Below are positions 21,958 to 33,479 of a stretch of 64,000 nucleotides of DNA, piece after piece (the first letter of the stretch is position 1; each line of letters begins with the position of its first letter). Both the position numbers and the translations under genes were made by a program. Origin of the DNA: Haliclystus octoradiatus (taxonomy: Eukaryota; Cnidaria; Staurozoa; Stauromedusae; Haliclystidae). The stretch is from the NCBI GenBank assembly GCA_916610825.1, contig OU744448.1:21555032-21619031 (forward strand). Reading direction: 5' to 3'. The notes under the pieces were generated by a model. That model was given only the letters and a program-made list of their open reading frames with translations, was not told the DNA's origin and made no database searches.

Positions 21958-22700
21958 TTAATATCCGAGATAGAGTACCTTAAATGGTACTATTGAGTCT
22001 CTATAGATGTCAGGGAGTGACCAATAGCTGACTGCTTTGCTCTTACGGGATGGGCATGGATCTTGATAGTTTCTGTCCAAGGAAGACTTTATGGATGATA
22101 GAATATTTACAATTAAGCCTGCAGCTTCCAATTTAAGCTCTTCCAAACGTGATTGATTGACATTAATCTTGTGCAGTAGCTGAATATGATAAAAATGAAT
22201 CATTTTTAGCCTTATTCGTATCTTAGTCCCTATCCTATTTGCTGGAGTTGAGCTGATGTATCAGAGTGTTGGTTGCGTGCTCGTATAAGTATGGAGTGGA
22301 AATTTTCTACTGCATACTCATACAAGCAATTCAAGTTGTTCTCATAGTTCTCTGCTAGACCATGGTTTGTCCTTTGCCAGAGAAGCAAATCACTCAACCA
22401 GACAAGTGACGCCTTACGAAGAACATCACCCGGTCGTGTAGCATCGATTGTGTGTAAAGGGTATGGTGTCTCCAACACTGAAATGATCCAGCAAATGGAT
22501 AACATCATTGGCAACTAATTATGGAATAGATTAATGAGAGTCATCTATTGTACATCTTTGAACACAGAGAATGCAGCTAATAATTGGCCTCTGTTTAATG
22601 TCCATCTTCCAGCATAAAGAAGTTCAAGTGCTGAGCTGTTTCTCCAAGGCTTTTGGTTTATTAATACTAACATTTTTGATGTCCCAAAGATAGCAGAATA
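21958..22700 (-). pseudogene. Unrecognised protein relic, probably transposon-derived
   Basis: Minus-strand frames between about 22680 and 21958 read like one decayed protein: RWTLNRGQLLAAFSVFKDV, then a stop-rich gap, then RKASLVWLSDLLLWQRTNHG and YEYAVENFHSILIRARN, then EELKLEAAGLIVNIL. The Trp-rich LVWLSDLLLW and the VENFHS block look conserved rather than random. They remind me of repetitive transposon-associated proteins of marine invertebrates, but I cannot name the family. Frameshifts and a stop show it is not intact. Confidence 0.4.
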
Positions 22701-23169
22701 TGCATAGATCGACTATCCACAGCAACGATTTCGAATGAAATGCCCTACACTAGCTGCGTTGCGAGGGTTTACATTCCATTGCAACAACTCTATCGTAATA
22801 TGATTAATTCTTATCAAATCGGAAGACAATGATGTTGATATAAATTAATGTTGATACCATGCATGCAGTATAGTCAATCCTGTGATAGAGAATCCTTAGA
22901 ATCCTTAGAATTCTCAGAATATGATTTTGAATACTTTTATCATTTCATTGGCTTTTTTACTTCCAAAGAGAGCTTTGAAATCAGTCAACCCAGCATTCTC
23001 ATTTTAACTTTCAGACCTCCAAATATATATTGAGAATCTAGCTAGCCCTACAAGGCAATAGCGATTTGTGTGATTTTGACATAGAAACGATCTGTTAGTG
23101 GATGAAGATGATTGATGTAATTGTTGTATGCTATTTGGTATAGTCCAATTGACTTTTTGATGTATGTGT

Positions 23170-23820
23170 ATGCTTCATTCTCGAAAATTTCTTGTCGTGC
23201 AGGGGAAAAATCTTATTGAGCAGGTAATGGACCCTAAAGGGTTTGATTATCTAAGCTTGTTTTTATGTAATTTATGTGAATGATGCCTCTGATGATTTTT
23301 TTGATGTTGCGTATGAATGATGGGAATATGTTCTCTGGGTCGTGGATCGATTTGACATTTGGTGATGGTTTATGTTTTTTGTCTATATGGCTGAATGGGA
23401 GTTGTAGAATGGAGAGAATATGGATGAATAGATGAATGATTTGTTGTGTTGTGATGAATTTTTTTGTTGTGGATATGATACCTGGTACGATGAAAATGTT
23501 TGTCCAATGTCATTGGTGGATGGAACAGGTTCGATGGCAGTGATGGCAGTATGGTAGTGGCAGATGAATTAGAGGTAATGGCAGTGGCAGACGAAGTGGA
23601 TGTGATGGTAGTGGTAGACGGAGTAGAGATGATGGTAGTGGCAGACGGAGTAGAGGTGGTGGTAGTGGTAGATGAAGTGGGGATTTAGGTGAAATAGGAT
23701 TGATGGTAATGACAGGCGAGGTGGTATTATTCGTGTTGTCTATAATAAAGGGGGGCTTGAAGGAAATATGTCTAGGGGGTTGGACTTATTTGGGTTAGAC
23801 TTATCGGGGCTATTATCATT
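23170..23820 (+). repeat. Penelope-array-associated repeat with ~30-bp minisatellite
   Basis: It begins near TTCTCGAAAATTTC (about 23180) and contains four to five imperfect copies of GGTAGTGGCAGACGGAGTAG (23520-23690). In one frame these encode a valine/aspartate-rich decapeptide repeat. It matches 15990-16700 in inverted orientation and the spacers 25280-25560 and 28510-28960 in direct orientation. It is probably the terminal or untranslated part of the element that forms the array to its right. A shorter related piece lies at 23920-24150. Confidence 0.65.
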
Positions 23821-25569
23821 TTCACTGACCATAACCTCGTATGATGTCCTCATCCTCCATTGAACTATCATGGTCAATTAAATTGGTTTCAATATGATCT
23901 GAGAATTCATTCTGTTAATCGGTGAGAAATAAATTGAAACATAATAATAGAATAGAATATTGTTGGGTAGGGGAGAAATCTTGGGGGCAGGGAATGATTT
24001 TTGGGGTTGTAAATCCCAAGGAATTTAATTATCTAAGCTTGTCTTTATGTAATTTACTCGATATGGCAAAATGGATGTTGGAAGACGGATTTCTATTTTT
24101 TGTAAGACGGATTTACTGTTACTTTACGATGTGTATAAATAATTGGATGATTTAATGTTGTGAGCTACGCTCCTAAATCCAAAAACACCATGGAGTCATT
24201 CATTTCACATAAATCCAATCATCATAATCAATAATAATTCAAGACCATTTGAATCTTAAACGACTACATTTCTAAATATCTTTAACACAAAAGTCAACAA
24301 AACTATGCTATACGAGCACATCCGTTAGGAAGTTACATAATTCCAAGAAACTCTAAATGATTCTAAGAAACTATACAGTGAAACCAAATCGCTTGGGTGG
24401 CGACGACTTCCGTCCAATTCTTGTTAACTTACTTAAATTACTTATATTTAAATTGTCAACAATGCTCTCGTTATCCGTTGTTGGATCCACAACCGATTTA
24501 TTCTTGCGTGGTAAACTTTTGTTTAATGAATATGATGCCTGGTACACTATGGAGATATTTGGTTAATAAAATTGGTAGATGGACTTGAACTTGGACAAAG
24601 TTTGTAGAAGTATTCTCTTTTGTCTCCACTTCCGCTCTCATTGTCATATTGTGGTTGCTCTTGGCGTTGTTGTTGTCGTTGTTGTATTGGTGTTATTCTT
24701 ATCGCTGTTAGTCATCGGCGGTTGATCACGATTGAGATATTTTATGGTGAGTTTTCCATTGTGGCTTGTCGGAGCGGTGAATTTGGGTTTGTCAGGATGA
24801 TTGATCTCGGTTTTGCAAACAGTGACCGAATAACTCTGTTATAGTTGATCGTGATGGTGCGATAAGCTTGACGCTTTGTCAGTTTATCTGTTGGAGTTGC
24901 AAACTCTCGACGTACTGTGGGGAGGTTTTCTTCTACGCTCTTAAGTGCCCTGTCGCACAAGGTAGATATTTTTGCAAGTGTGTTGGTAATTCTAGAGTTG
25001 AGTGTTTTTGATGTTGCATATTAGAATTCGTAAATTTGACAGTAGATATTTTGCACAGCACGTGTCTCAATCCCTTCCAATGGGATGAAGTTTTTGGACA
25101 GTATGTTATCCAGTATGCTTGAGATACAATTCCTCATTGTTAAGAATTGCACCTGCTCCTCTTTTGGTATAGTATGCCTAACAACCTCCTTGAAATTGGT
25201 TAGTGGTCCCAAATTGATCACCAATATTGTTATCAGAGATGTAAAAATCCGAGCTGCCTAATACTCCACTCATAATCATTTACTTCGTAATTAATGTAAA
25301 TAATGCTTCTAATGATTTTATGTCTCGTCTCGAATGAATGATGGAAATCTGTTTTCTGGATCATAGACTGAATTGACATGTCGCGATGATTTCTTTTTTT
25401 GGTCAATAAGGCTAAATGGAAATTGTAAGATGGATTTGCTCTGCATAAATAATTGCATACTTTGTTGTGGTGTAGTAAATTTTTGTTTTGTGGATATGAA
25501 TGATGAAGATGATTGTCTTCGTCATGGCAGTAGAAAATTACCTTAAATTCAGTTTCAATGGCAGTGATG

Positions 25570-25803
25570 TCAGTGGTGGTAGCAGACTATATGGTGGTAA
25601 TGGTTCATGTCACTGTTAAATTGTTTTATTTTCTGTGTTATTAGTGCCTCTGTTGTGAGGGTGTGTGAATCTTGTAGGGTCAAGTCTGTTCTGTTGATTG
25701 CCGTGGGAAGATCCAGCCGTTGCATCTTTTTATCGATGATTGCGACGGCAATCCCCTGAACAGCTGTTTTTAGTTGTCCTAACAGCTCCCTTGGAACCAT
25801 CAC
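25570..25803 (-). pseudogene. Penelope-like element N-terminal fragment, second copy
   Basis: Shares MMVPRELLGQLKTAV and AIIDKKMQ with the longer frame at 29210-29671, then breaks at the internal deletion near 25608. Its last codons run into the spacer and are not homologous. It is non-functional. Confidence 0.6.
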
Positions 25804-26984
25804 TTTGGTTGTGTCTGCTGAAACATTTCAAATTAATCCCAGTAACTATTTCACTTGATGTGCTATTATCATCACTTTTATTCACTAGTCACTTTGAGTC
25901 ACTTTTTAAACCAGGGTAGTAATATCCTTCACATCAGTATCTATTAATAACCAGGACCTATTAGAAAAGGATATCGATTGGGGAGAGGTTATTATAGGGG
26001 AGGCTTTATCTAAATATAGTGGAATGGAGGTGTCAGATAAATTGGGTTGATGGAAATGGCAGATGAAACGATAGTAGCGAGGTTGTTATTTGGTATCAAC
26101 CATTGAATGGCTTAAAGGTGGTACGTTTTGAAGGGGTGCATTTATTGGAGTTCAGTAGGCACGATGGTATCTTGATTTAATGAGTTCATTCTGTACATAA
26201 ATTCGAAATAATATAAAATAAATATGAAATAATAAAGTAGTATTAGGGTTAAATTGATCAAATATACTACATGTTTGATGTTGCGGGTTCTTATCTATCT
26301 TCGGGTATTTTACAGCTTTATTTATTGATGGATAAGTTGACTACTTCAGTATATATGTGCATGTGTTGTCGCCAGAATGAAAATATTGTCATAGTTATTT
26401 ATCAGAAATTTTCTTAGAGAAAAAAGGCAAAAAGACCTAATGGAAAGTCACGTTACATTTCCACTCATCACTTTAAATATTGAACTTTTAAGCTGTTATT
26501 GCTTTCTTATGTATTCGGAAGATTCCATATGCAGTTTTTGATGCACAATATATTTCCAAATGTCATGGAATGAAATAATGACGATTGTTATTGTTTAGGT
26601 ATCAAACCATCTAAACAATATTTCATAACACCCTAGCTTAGGTGCAAACTATATACCAATACAAATTAAAACACATTAGAAATAGATGGATTAGTAATGA
26701 TAATCTAGAACATCATGCTCGTCGTAAATTACTTCTTACATCGATCCAATCATGGGATTTCATCCATAAATATTTTGTAAACACCAATTCAGATCGGTAA
26801 TCAGATAGCAACTATCAGCTAAAAATCATTAATAAATCATAAAGAGCTATAGAGAGGAACACAGACGAAACTCTGATGCCATTCTTTGCTATTATTTGCA
26901 ATACTTTGGACACTTTGCATATTGAAGCTGATGGTGACATTGCTATTCTATTACTACAACTATTAGCTATAAATCAATAAGAAA

Positions 26985-27480
26985 TCATAGAGAGCTATAG
27001 AAAAGAACACGGACTCTGATGTTGTCCCTGATAGGAATGTCTGTCACATGACTAATAGAGTGTGACAGTATTGGTAACCTTTGCCACAAAAATAGGAGGT
27101 ACAGGGTATGTAGACATAGCATGAGAATGTCCCGGAGAATATTCTCCTTGCGGTGGATGGATGGAGTATGGCTAGAGTTGAATGGGAGGAAGTTATGTAT
27201 ATCCGTAGGTTTGACATATGTGTCTGTCAATAGTCTATCTTCATCTAAGTAAACATTCAAATCGAGGAAGGCAACATGAGTGTCTGATGATGATGAGTTG
27301 AACTTGAAGCGTGGATATATTTGGTGTATGTCACTGAGAAAGAAATTTGTGGGGGTATTTGATTCCTCGTAATGACTTGAGAGTGCGATGATGATGTCTA
27401 CCCAATTATATTAAATAGCCTGGAAATGCGGTGTTTAAACATTATGAGGTCATTCGTAATCTATTTCTTGTTGAACCTGA
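26985..27480 (-). pseudogene. Penelope-like reverse transcriptase fragment
   Basis: Read from about 27480 downward across frames: GQKFVPRGIRFNK, then a motif C region as WVDIIIALSSH, then DIHQIYPRFKFN, FLDLNVYLDEDRLLTDTYVK and PTDIHNFLPFNSSHTPSIHR. The FLD..V....G/R.L.TD.Y.KPTD...L..SSH.P signature is diagnostic of Penelope-like elements. Motif C lacks the second aspartate, and frameshifts separate the blocks. After HRKE the frame loses the expected continuation. The GIY-YIG endonuclease of complete Penelope elements is not seen. Confidence 0.75.
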
Positions 27481-27765
27481 TGCCACGTGGTACAAATTTT
27501 TGTCCTTGAGAGATGCTCCATTTTCCCCTTGTCAAATGTTGCATTTCATAAGTTCACTACAGTGTTTTTGATAATGCCCGTGTGTTTCAGATCAATTTCT
27601 AGATGTGAGAGTGGAATTGAGTACACGCAAGGAGGAGTAAATTGCGTAGAGAACAGAATGAGTTTTATTAACAATAACTTTTTCTATATTATCAATCATA
27701 CAACTATTTTTATTTAAAATGTAATATATAAAGGAAGTAGGCCCGTTTATATTTGTGACGTATAC

Positions 27766-28400
27766 CTAGTGATTATTTTTATGTGTATAGATTATACGCA
27801 TTGATAGTAGCCTTCCTTTGTCTTTAGTGACCGTTAGACTCTCATTTTGTGGTTGTTCTTGGTTTTGTCGTTGTGGTTGTATTGGTGTTGTTTTATTCTT
27901 GCCGTCGTTATTCATAGGGTGTTGCTCAAGACAGAGGCGTTTTAGGATAAGATTTTCCATGTTGGCTTGTCAGAGTGGCAAATTTGGATCAATCAGGATG
28001 ACTAGCTTTGTTTTGGCAAGTACTGATCGTAGAATTCTGTTATAGTTGATCGTGATGGTGTGATAAACTGGGCGTTTTATTTGTTCTTCGTTTAGATTGT
28101 CAAATTTTCGTTGTACTATTACGAGATTTTCTTCTACACTCCTAAGTGCGGTGTTGCACATGAGAGATATAATTGCTCTTTGGCATAGCTGAAGTGTGTT
28201 GGTAATTCTTGCTTTAAGTGTTTTGCCGATGCTGATTCCATAGAGTTTGTAGATCTTACTGTAGATGATGCTTGGCATCGGCCATGTCTGGTTGTCAAAC
28301 TCCCTTTCAGTGGAATAAAGTTGATGGACAGTATGTTGTCCAGTATCCTGGAAATGCAATGATTTATTGTTAACAGTTGCACGTGCTTCTCTTTTGGTAT
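27766..28400 (-). pseudogene. Penelope-like element upstream coding part (second copy)
   Basis: Two adjoining frames carry IYKLYGISIGKTLKARITN, SVEENL..VQRKFDNL and YHTITINYNRILRS, then across a stop a MENLILKRLCLEQHP start followed by a Q/N/P-rich linker. The same block recurs at 24742-25224, 31144-31966 and, on the same strand, at 42590-43090. I infer that it precedes the reverse transcriptase in one long ancestral protein. No function is recognised for it. Confidence 0.55.
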
Positions 28401-29209
28401 AGTATGCCTTATAACTTCCTTGAAATTGGTTAGTGGTACAAATTGATCTCTATAATATTGTTATAATAGATGTAAAATTCTTGGCTGCCAAATAATTCAC
28501 ACATCATCATTTACTTCGTATTTAATGTAAATAGTGCTTCTAATGATTTTATGTCTCGAATGAATGATGGAAATCGGTTTTCTGAGATCATGGAATGTCG
28601 CGATGATTTCTTTTTTTGGTCAATATGGCAAAATGGAATTTGGAAGATATATTTGATTTGTATAAATATTTGCATACTTTGTTGTGGTGTGGTAAATTTT
28701 TGTTTTGTGGATATGATGCCTAGTACGAAGACGATTATTGGCTTCGTGATGGCAGTGGAAGATGACCTTACTTCAGTTTCAATGGCAGTGATGTCAGTGG
28801 TGGTAACAGCCTATATTGTGGTAATGGTCGTGGCAGATGGATTTATTTCAGCAGTAGTGGGGGTAATGGTTAATTGGTTTTGTTCAGCCGTTGTGATGGT
28901 AATGGTGTTAGTTGATAAAAAGGGTTACTTAAATAGAAAATGGTAAACTCTTCAGTAGCGTTGCTCTCTGCAAATGATTTTTGGCCAGTCCAACAGACGT
29001 GAAACATTCTGATTAAATATGCACTGACAGTTATTTCGGATGATGAAATGAAATATACACAATTCAGGAAACATTTAAAGAATTTGCATATAGCATATAC
29101 GATGAAACACCAACAAATACCGCCTCTGATATTGTGAGTATTGTCTGTCTTCGAGTTGATTAATACCTCATTTTCAATTGAATAGGCCTATCTATAGTAG
29201 AGATAACAG

Positions 29210-29671
29210 CTACACATATCTACCTTCCTCGACTCCCATTGTGTTCGTGCTGTTTGGTAAATTATCTCCGTTTGCCTGGGTATTTGGCAACAGTTCTTCG
29301 AGTTTTCCTTTAATTTTATTTTTTAAATTTATTTCTACGTCGTTGAGAATTCGTCCAATCACTCTGTCCAGCGCCTGTCGGCGTTGGTCAGTTGCTATGT
29401 GTTCTGACAGCCCGTAAAATTTCGTTACGTCTGTGTCAATAGATTGTTGTATATCGGACAGTAGCAGTTGCGTCATGTCACTGTTAAATTGTTTTATTTT
29501 CTGTGTTATTAGTGCCTCTGTTGCGAGGGTATATGAAACTTGTAGGGTCAAGTATGTTCTGTTTATTGCCGTGGGAGGATCCAGCTGTTGCATCTTTTTA
29601 TCGATGATTGCGACGGCAATCCCCTGAACAGCTGTTTTTAGTTGTCCTAACAGCTCCCTTGGAACCATCAC
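29210..29671 (-). CDS. Penelope-like element N-terminal open frame (153 aa)
   Basis: The longest surviving coding piece of the array. It opens with MMVPRELLGQLKTAVQG and continues with helix-forming, Gln/Leu-rich sequence (TEALITQKIKQFNSDM, DQRRQALDRVIGRIL, LKNKIKGKLEELLPN) compatible with a coiled coil, ending NTMGVEEGRYV. The sister copy at 25570-25803 retains only the first third. The position is upstream of the KLYGISIGK block on the minus strand, so it is probably the element's first coding part. No known domain; role unknown. Confidence 0.45.
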   Translation of the reverse strand: MMVPRELLGQLKTAVQGIAVAIIDKKMQQLDPPTAINRTYLTLQVSYTLATEALITQKIKQFNSDMTQLLLSDIQQSIDTDVTKFYGLSEHIATDQRRQALDRVIGRILNDVEINLKNKIKGKLEELLPNTQANGDNLPNSTNTMGVEEGRYV

Positions 29672-31143
29672 TTTGGTTGTGTCTGCTGAAACATTTCAAA
29701 TTCATCCCAGTAACTATTTCACTTGATGTGCTATTATCATCACTTTTATTCACTAGTCACTTTGAGTCATTTTTTAAACCAGGGTAGTAATATCCTTCAC
29801 ATCAGTATCTATTAATAACCAGGACCTATTAGAAAAGGATATCGATTGGGGAGAGGTTATTATAGGGGAGGTTTTATCTAAATATAGTGGAATGGAGGTG
29901 TCAGATAAATTGGGTTGATGGAAATGGCAGATGAAACGATAGTAACGAGGTTGTTATTTGGTATCAACCATTGAATGGCTTAAAGGTGGTACGTTTTGAA
30001 GGGGTGCATTTATTGGAGTTCAGTAGGCACGATGGTATCTTGATTTAATGAGTTCATTCTGTACATAAATTCGAAATAATATAAAATAAATATGAAATAA
30101 TAAAGTAGTAGTAGGGTTAAATTGATCAAATATACTACATGTTTGATGTTGCGGGTTCTTATCTATCTTCGGGTATTTTACAGCTTTATTTATTGATGGA
30201 TAAGTTGACTACTTCAGTATATATGTGCATGTGTTGTAGCCAGAATGAAAATATTGTCATAGTTATTTATCAGAAATTTTCTTAGAGAAAAAAGGCAAAA
30301 AGACCTAATGGAAAGTCACGTTACATTTCCACTCATCACTTTAAATATTGAACTTTTAAGCTGTTATTGCTTTCTTATGTATTCGGAAGATTCCATATGC
30401 AGTTTTTGATGCACAATATATTTCCAAATGTCATGGAATGAAATAATGACGATTGTTATTGTTTAGGTATCAAACCATCTAAACAATATTTCATAACACC
30501 CTAGCTTAGGTGCAAACTATATACCAATACAAATTAAAACACATTAGAAATAGATGGATTAGTAATGATAATCTAGAACATCATGCTCGTCGTAAATTAC
30601 TTCTTACATCGATCCAATCATGGGATTTCATCCATAAATATTTTGTAAACACCAATTCAGATCGGTAATCAGATAGCAACTATCAGCTAAAAATCATTAA
30701 TAAATCATAAAGAGCTATAGAGAGGAACACAGACGAAACTCTGATGCCATTCGTTGTAACTCTGATGCTGTCCCTGATAGGAATGTCTGTCACATGACTA
30801 ATAGAGTGTGACAGTATGGGTAACCTTTGCCACAAAAATAGGAGGTACATGGTATAAAGACATAACATGAGAATGTTCTCATTGCTAATCGTAATTGAGT
30901 ACACGCAAGGAGGAGTAAATTGCGTAGAGAACAGAATGAGTTTCATTAACAATAACTTTTTCTATATTATCGATCATACAACCATTTTTATTTAAATGTA
31001 ATATGTAAAGGAAGTGTATGACTCCATATGGGTATCGCCGACTAGTCAGTTTTTGTGACCATCTTCTGCTTGTAGTCAGAGTCATGTTTCCCGCTACCAA
31101 TATCGGTGCAGGCCCGTTTATGTTTGTGACGTATACCTAGTGA

Positions 31144-31966
31144 TTATTTTTTATACGTATATATTATACGTATTGATAGTAGCCTTCCTTTGTATTTAGT
31201 GACCGTTAGACTCTCATTTTGTGGTTGCTGTTGGTTTTGTTGTTGTGGTTGTCTTGGTGTTGTTTTATTGTTGCCGTTGTTATTCATAGGGTGTTGCTCA
31301 AGACAGAGGCGTTTTAGGATGAGATTTTCCATTTTGGCTTGTCGGAGGAATTTGGATCAATCGGGATGATTGGCCTTGTTTTGGCAAGTACTGATCGTGG
31401 AATTCTGTTATAGTTGATCATGATGGTGTGATAAACTGGGCGTTTTATTTGTTCTTCGTTTAGATTGTCAAATTCTCGTTGTACTGTTGCGAGATTTCTT
31501 CTACACTTCTAGGTGCGGTGTTGCACATGAGAGATATAATTGCTCTTTGGCATAGCTGAAGCGTGTTGGTAATTCTTGCTTCAAGTGTTTTGCCGATGCT
31601 GATTCCATAGAGTTTGTAGATCTTACGGTAGATGATGCTTACTATCGGCCATGTCTGATTGTCTAACTCCCTTCCAGTGGAATGAAGTTGATGGACAGTA
31701 TGTTGTCCAGTATCCTGGAAATGCAATGATTTATTGTTTGGAATTGTGCTTGCTCCTCTTTTGCTATAGGATGCGATACAACTTCCCTGAAATTGGTTAG
31801 TGGTATCAAATTGATCTCTAATATTGTTATCATAGATGTAAAATTCCGGGGTGCCAAATAATCCATTCATCATCATTTCTTTCAAATTGTTTGTTGTGCT
31901 TGTTTGGTTCCTTCCAATGGGATGAAGTTGATGGACAGTATGTTGCCCAGAATCCTTGAAATTCAA
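31144..31966 (-). pseudogene. Penelope-like element upstream coding part (third copy)
   Basis: Same order as 27766-28400, with HFQDTGQHTVHQLHS, IYKLYGISIGKTLEARITN and a MENLILKRLCLEQHP start with an N/Q-rich linker. A small deletion near 31494 shifts the frame. The segment 31880-32100 repeats the VHQLHP..GRNQ end and starts a further partial copy. Confidence 0.55.
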
Positions 31967-32239
31967 GTCCTTATTGTTAAGAATTGCACGTGCTTCTCTT
32001 TTGGGATATTATGCTTTACAACCTCCTTGAAATTTGTTAATGGTACCAATTTGATCTCTAATGTTGTTATTAGAGATGTAAAAATCCAGGCTGCCAGATA
32101 ATACACTCATCGTCATTCTATTTTGAAAGGTTTGGTTGGCTTGTGTTATCGACGTGTTGGTTGAGTGATGCTTCCAACTCGAATAGCCTTTGGATTTTCT
32201 CATTTTCAGTGTCCTCTGTAAGAATCAATTCTTCCAGCG

Positions 32240-33400
32240 GTTCCGTCTTATCGTCTACTGCCTTTCTGACAGCCTCGTTTGCCTTTAATAAATGAAGTAA
32301 AGAAAGAAGGAGTTAAATGTTTCATCACATACAATTACTTAACATCAACTTTCAAATAAGCTTTACGGAGCACAAGAGGCATGCAAGGAGAAAACGACAA
32401 AGCATCCATTGAAAATCACAACCTGCAAGATTTCTCCTAAAGCGAATAGAGTGTGCCATCAAGCTTCGGCTTGTTTATATATACTGTTTGCCAGTTGTAT
32501 GGTTGTATGATTGACTGTTTTTTTTTTTTTCAGATAGAAAAAAGATCAACAATCAGTGGAACCAGCAGTTGCAATGACAAAGAAAATTTGAAGAACTGAA
32601 AGCGATTATAGAATTCTGTATTCTTTTTACTGTTGCGAAATGCTTACTGGAAAAAATGACATGCCAACAATGACATTACTAGCTCGTAAGTAGCATTCAG
32701 TGAACTTTGAACTTTGAGCAGTTGGACCTCGACAAGAAAGAAACGCACAAGTCACAGATAGGAGTTCTGAGGAGTTACAAACAGATTACACTCAACTACA
32801 TGGTGTAGACGCAGAGACGGACAGGTTAGTACAGCATTTCAATAATTATAGCAACTCTTTTTGTTATTAATCAAAAGTTTCTTCATAAAATATTTTAGAG
32901 TAAAGGATAGCCACAAAAAACTACAAGTATATAGTGATTGTTGAAAAAAATTAAGTATTATTTTTGGTGGTATTATTTATTCTTCATTGTTTAATTTCTA
33001 TCAGTATTATAACAATTAGAATGCATTAAGTTTTTAGATCCTTAGCTTATAAATAATTTGTAAATTAACATTTTATTTCTTTTGAACTGACGATGGTATA
33101 TTAAATAATACCGAAAATTATTCAACAATCAATACTAATGCAACATCTTTTCTGAAAATTTTTCTTTTTTTTTCTGTATTACAAAATTTTATTTAATTTG
33201 CAAAATTTTAATAATTAATCAATAAATAAAGAATAAAATGTAACCTACGTAAGTATCATAAAACCTTAAGAAACTAAATAACTTCGAAATGTTCCATTCT
33301 GCAACTCCTTAAATTTATATAAATATACATTGATACTAAATTAACTGGCTAATGTTGCTTGTTCCTGAAATGTTCCTAGAGCACACATTGCATTTGTTCC
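32240..33400. other. AT-rich interval without a recognised gene
   Basis: Contains poly-T at 32518-32531 and 33168-33174. No coding or repeat signal recognised. Confidence 0.5.
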
Positions 33401-33479
33401 CTGCAATGCTATACTTATTTTTTGTCGAATGTATTGATGTGGCCGTTCGTCATTGCTATTTAGTTTTTCTGAGTATGTG

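Larger units (their letters stand above)
24600..32240 (-). mobile_element. Head-to-tail array of Penelope-like element copies
   Basis: The same minus-strand element recurs in tandem: a partial copy at about 24600-25270, a copy at about 25270-28500, a copy at about 28500-31870 and a partial copy at about 31880-32240. 25800-26880 and 29670-30745 are nearly identical over more than 1 kb. Relative to each other, the second copy lacks about 640 bp (junction near 25608) and the third lacks the segments equivalent to about 26885-27010 and 27130-27605, while carrying an extra ~110 bp near 31010-31130. Coding pieces are, in order on the minus strand, an N-terminal part, a Q-rich linker and a Penelope-type reverse transcriptase. 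Tandem, partly truncated copies are a known habit of Penelope-like elements. Confidence 0.75.

Noticed and set aside
23500..23688. 62-residue valine-rich frame
   Set aside because: Produced by the ~30-bp minisatellite; no independent evidence of coding.
23500..32240. CRISPR-like array or bacterial defence locus
   Set aside because: Repeats are kilobase-scale transposon units and a minisatellite, without constant short repeats and unique spacers; the sequence is animal.
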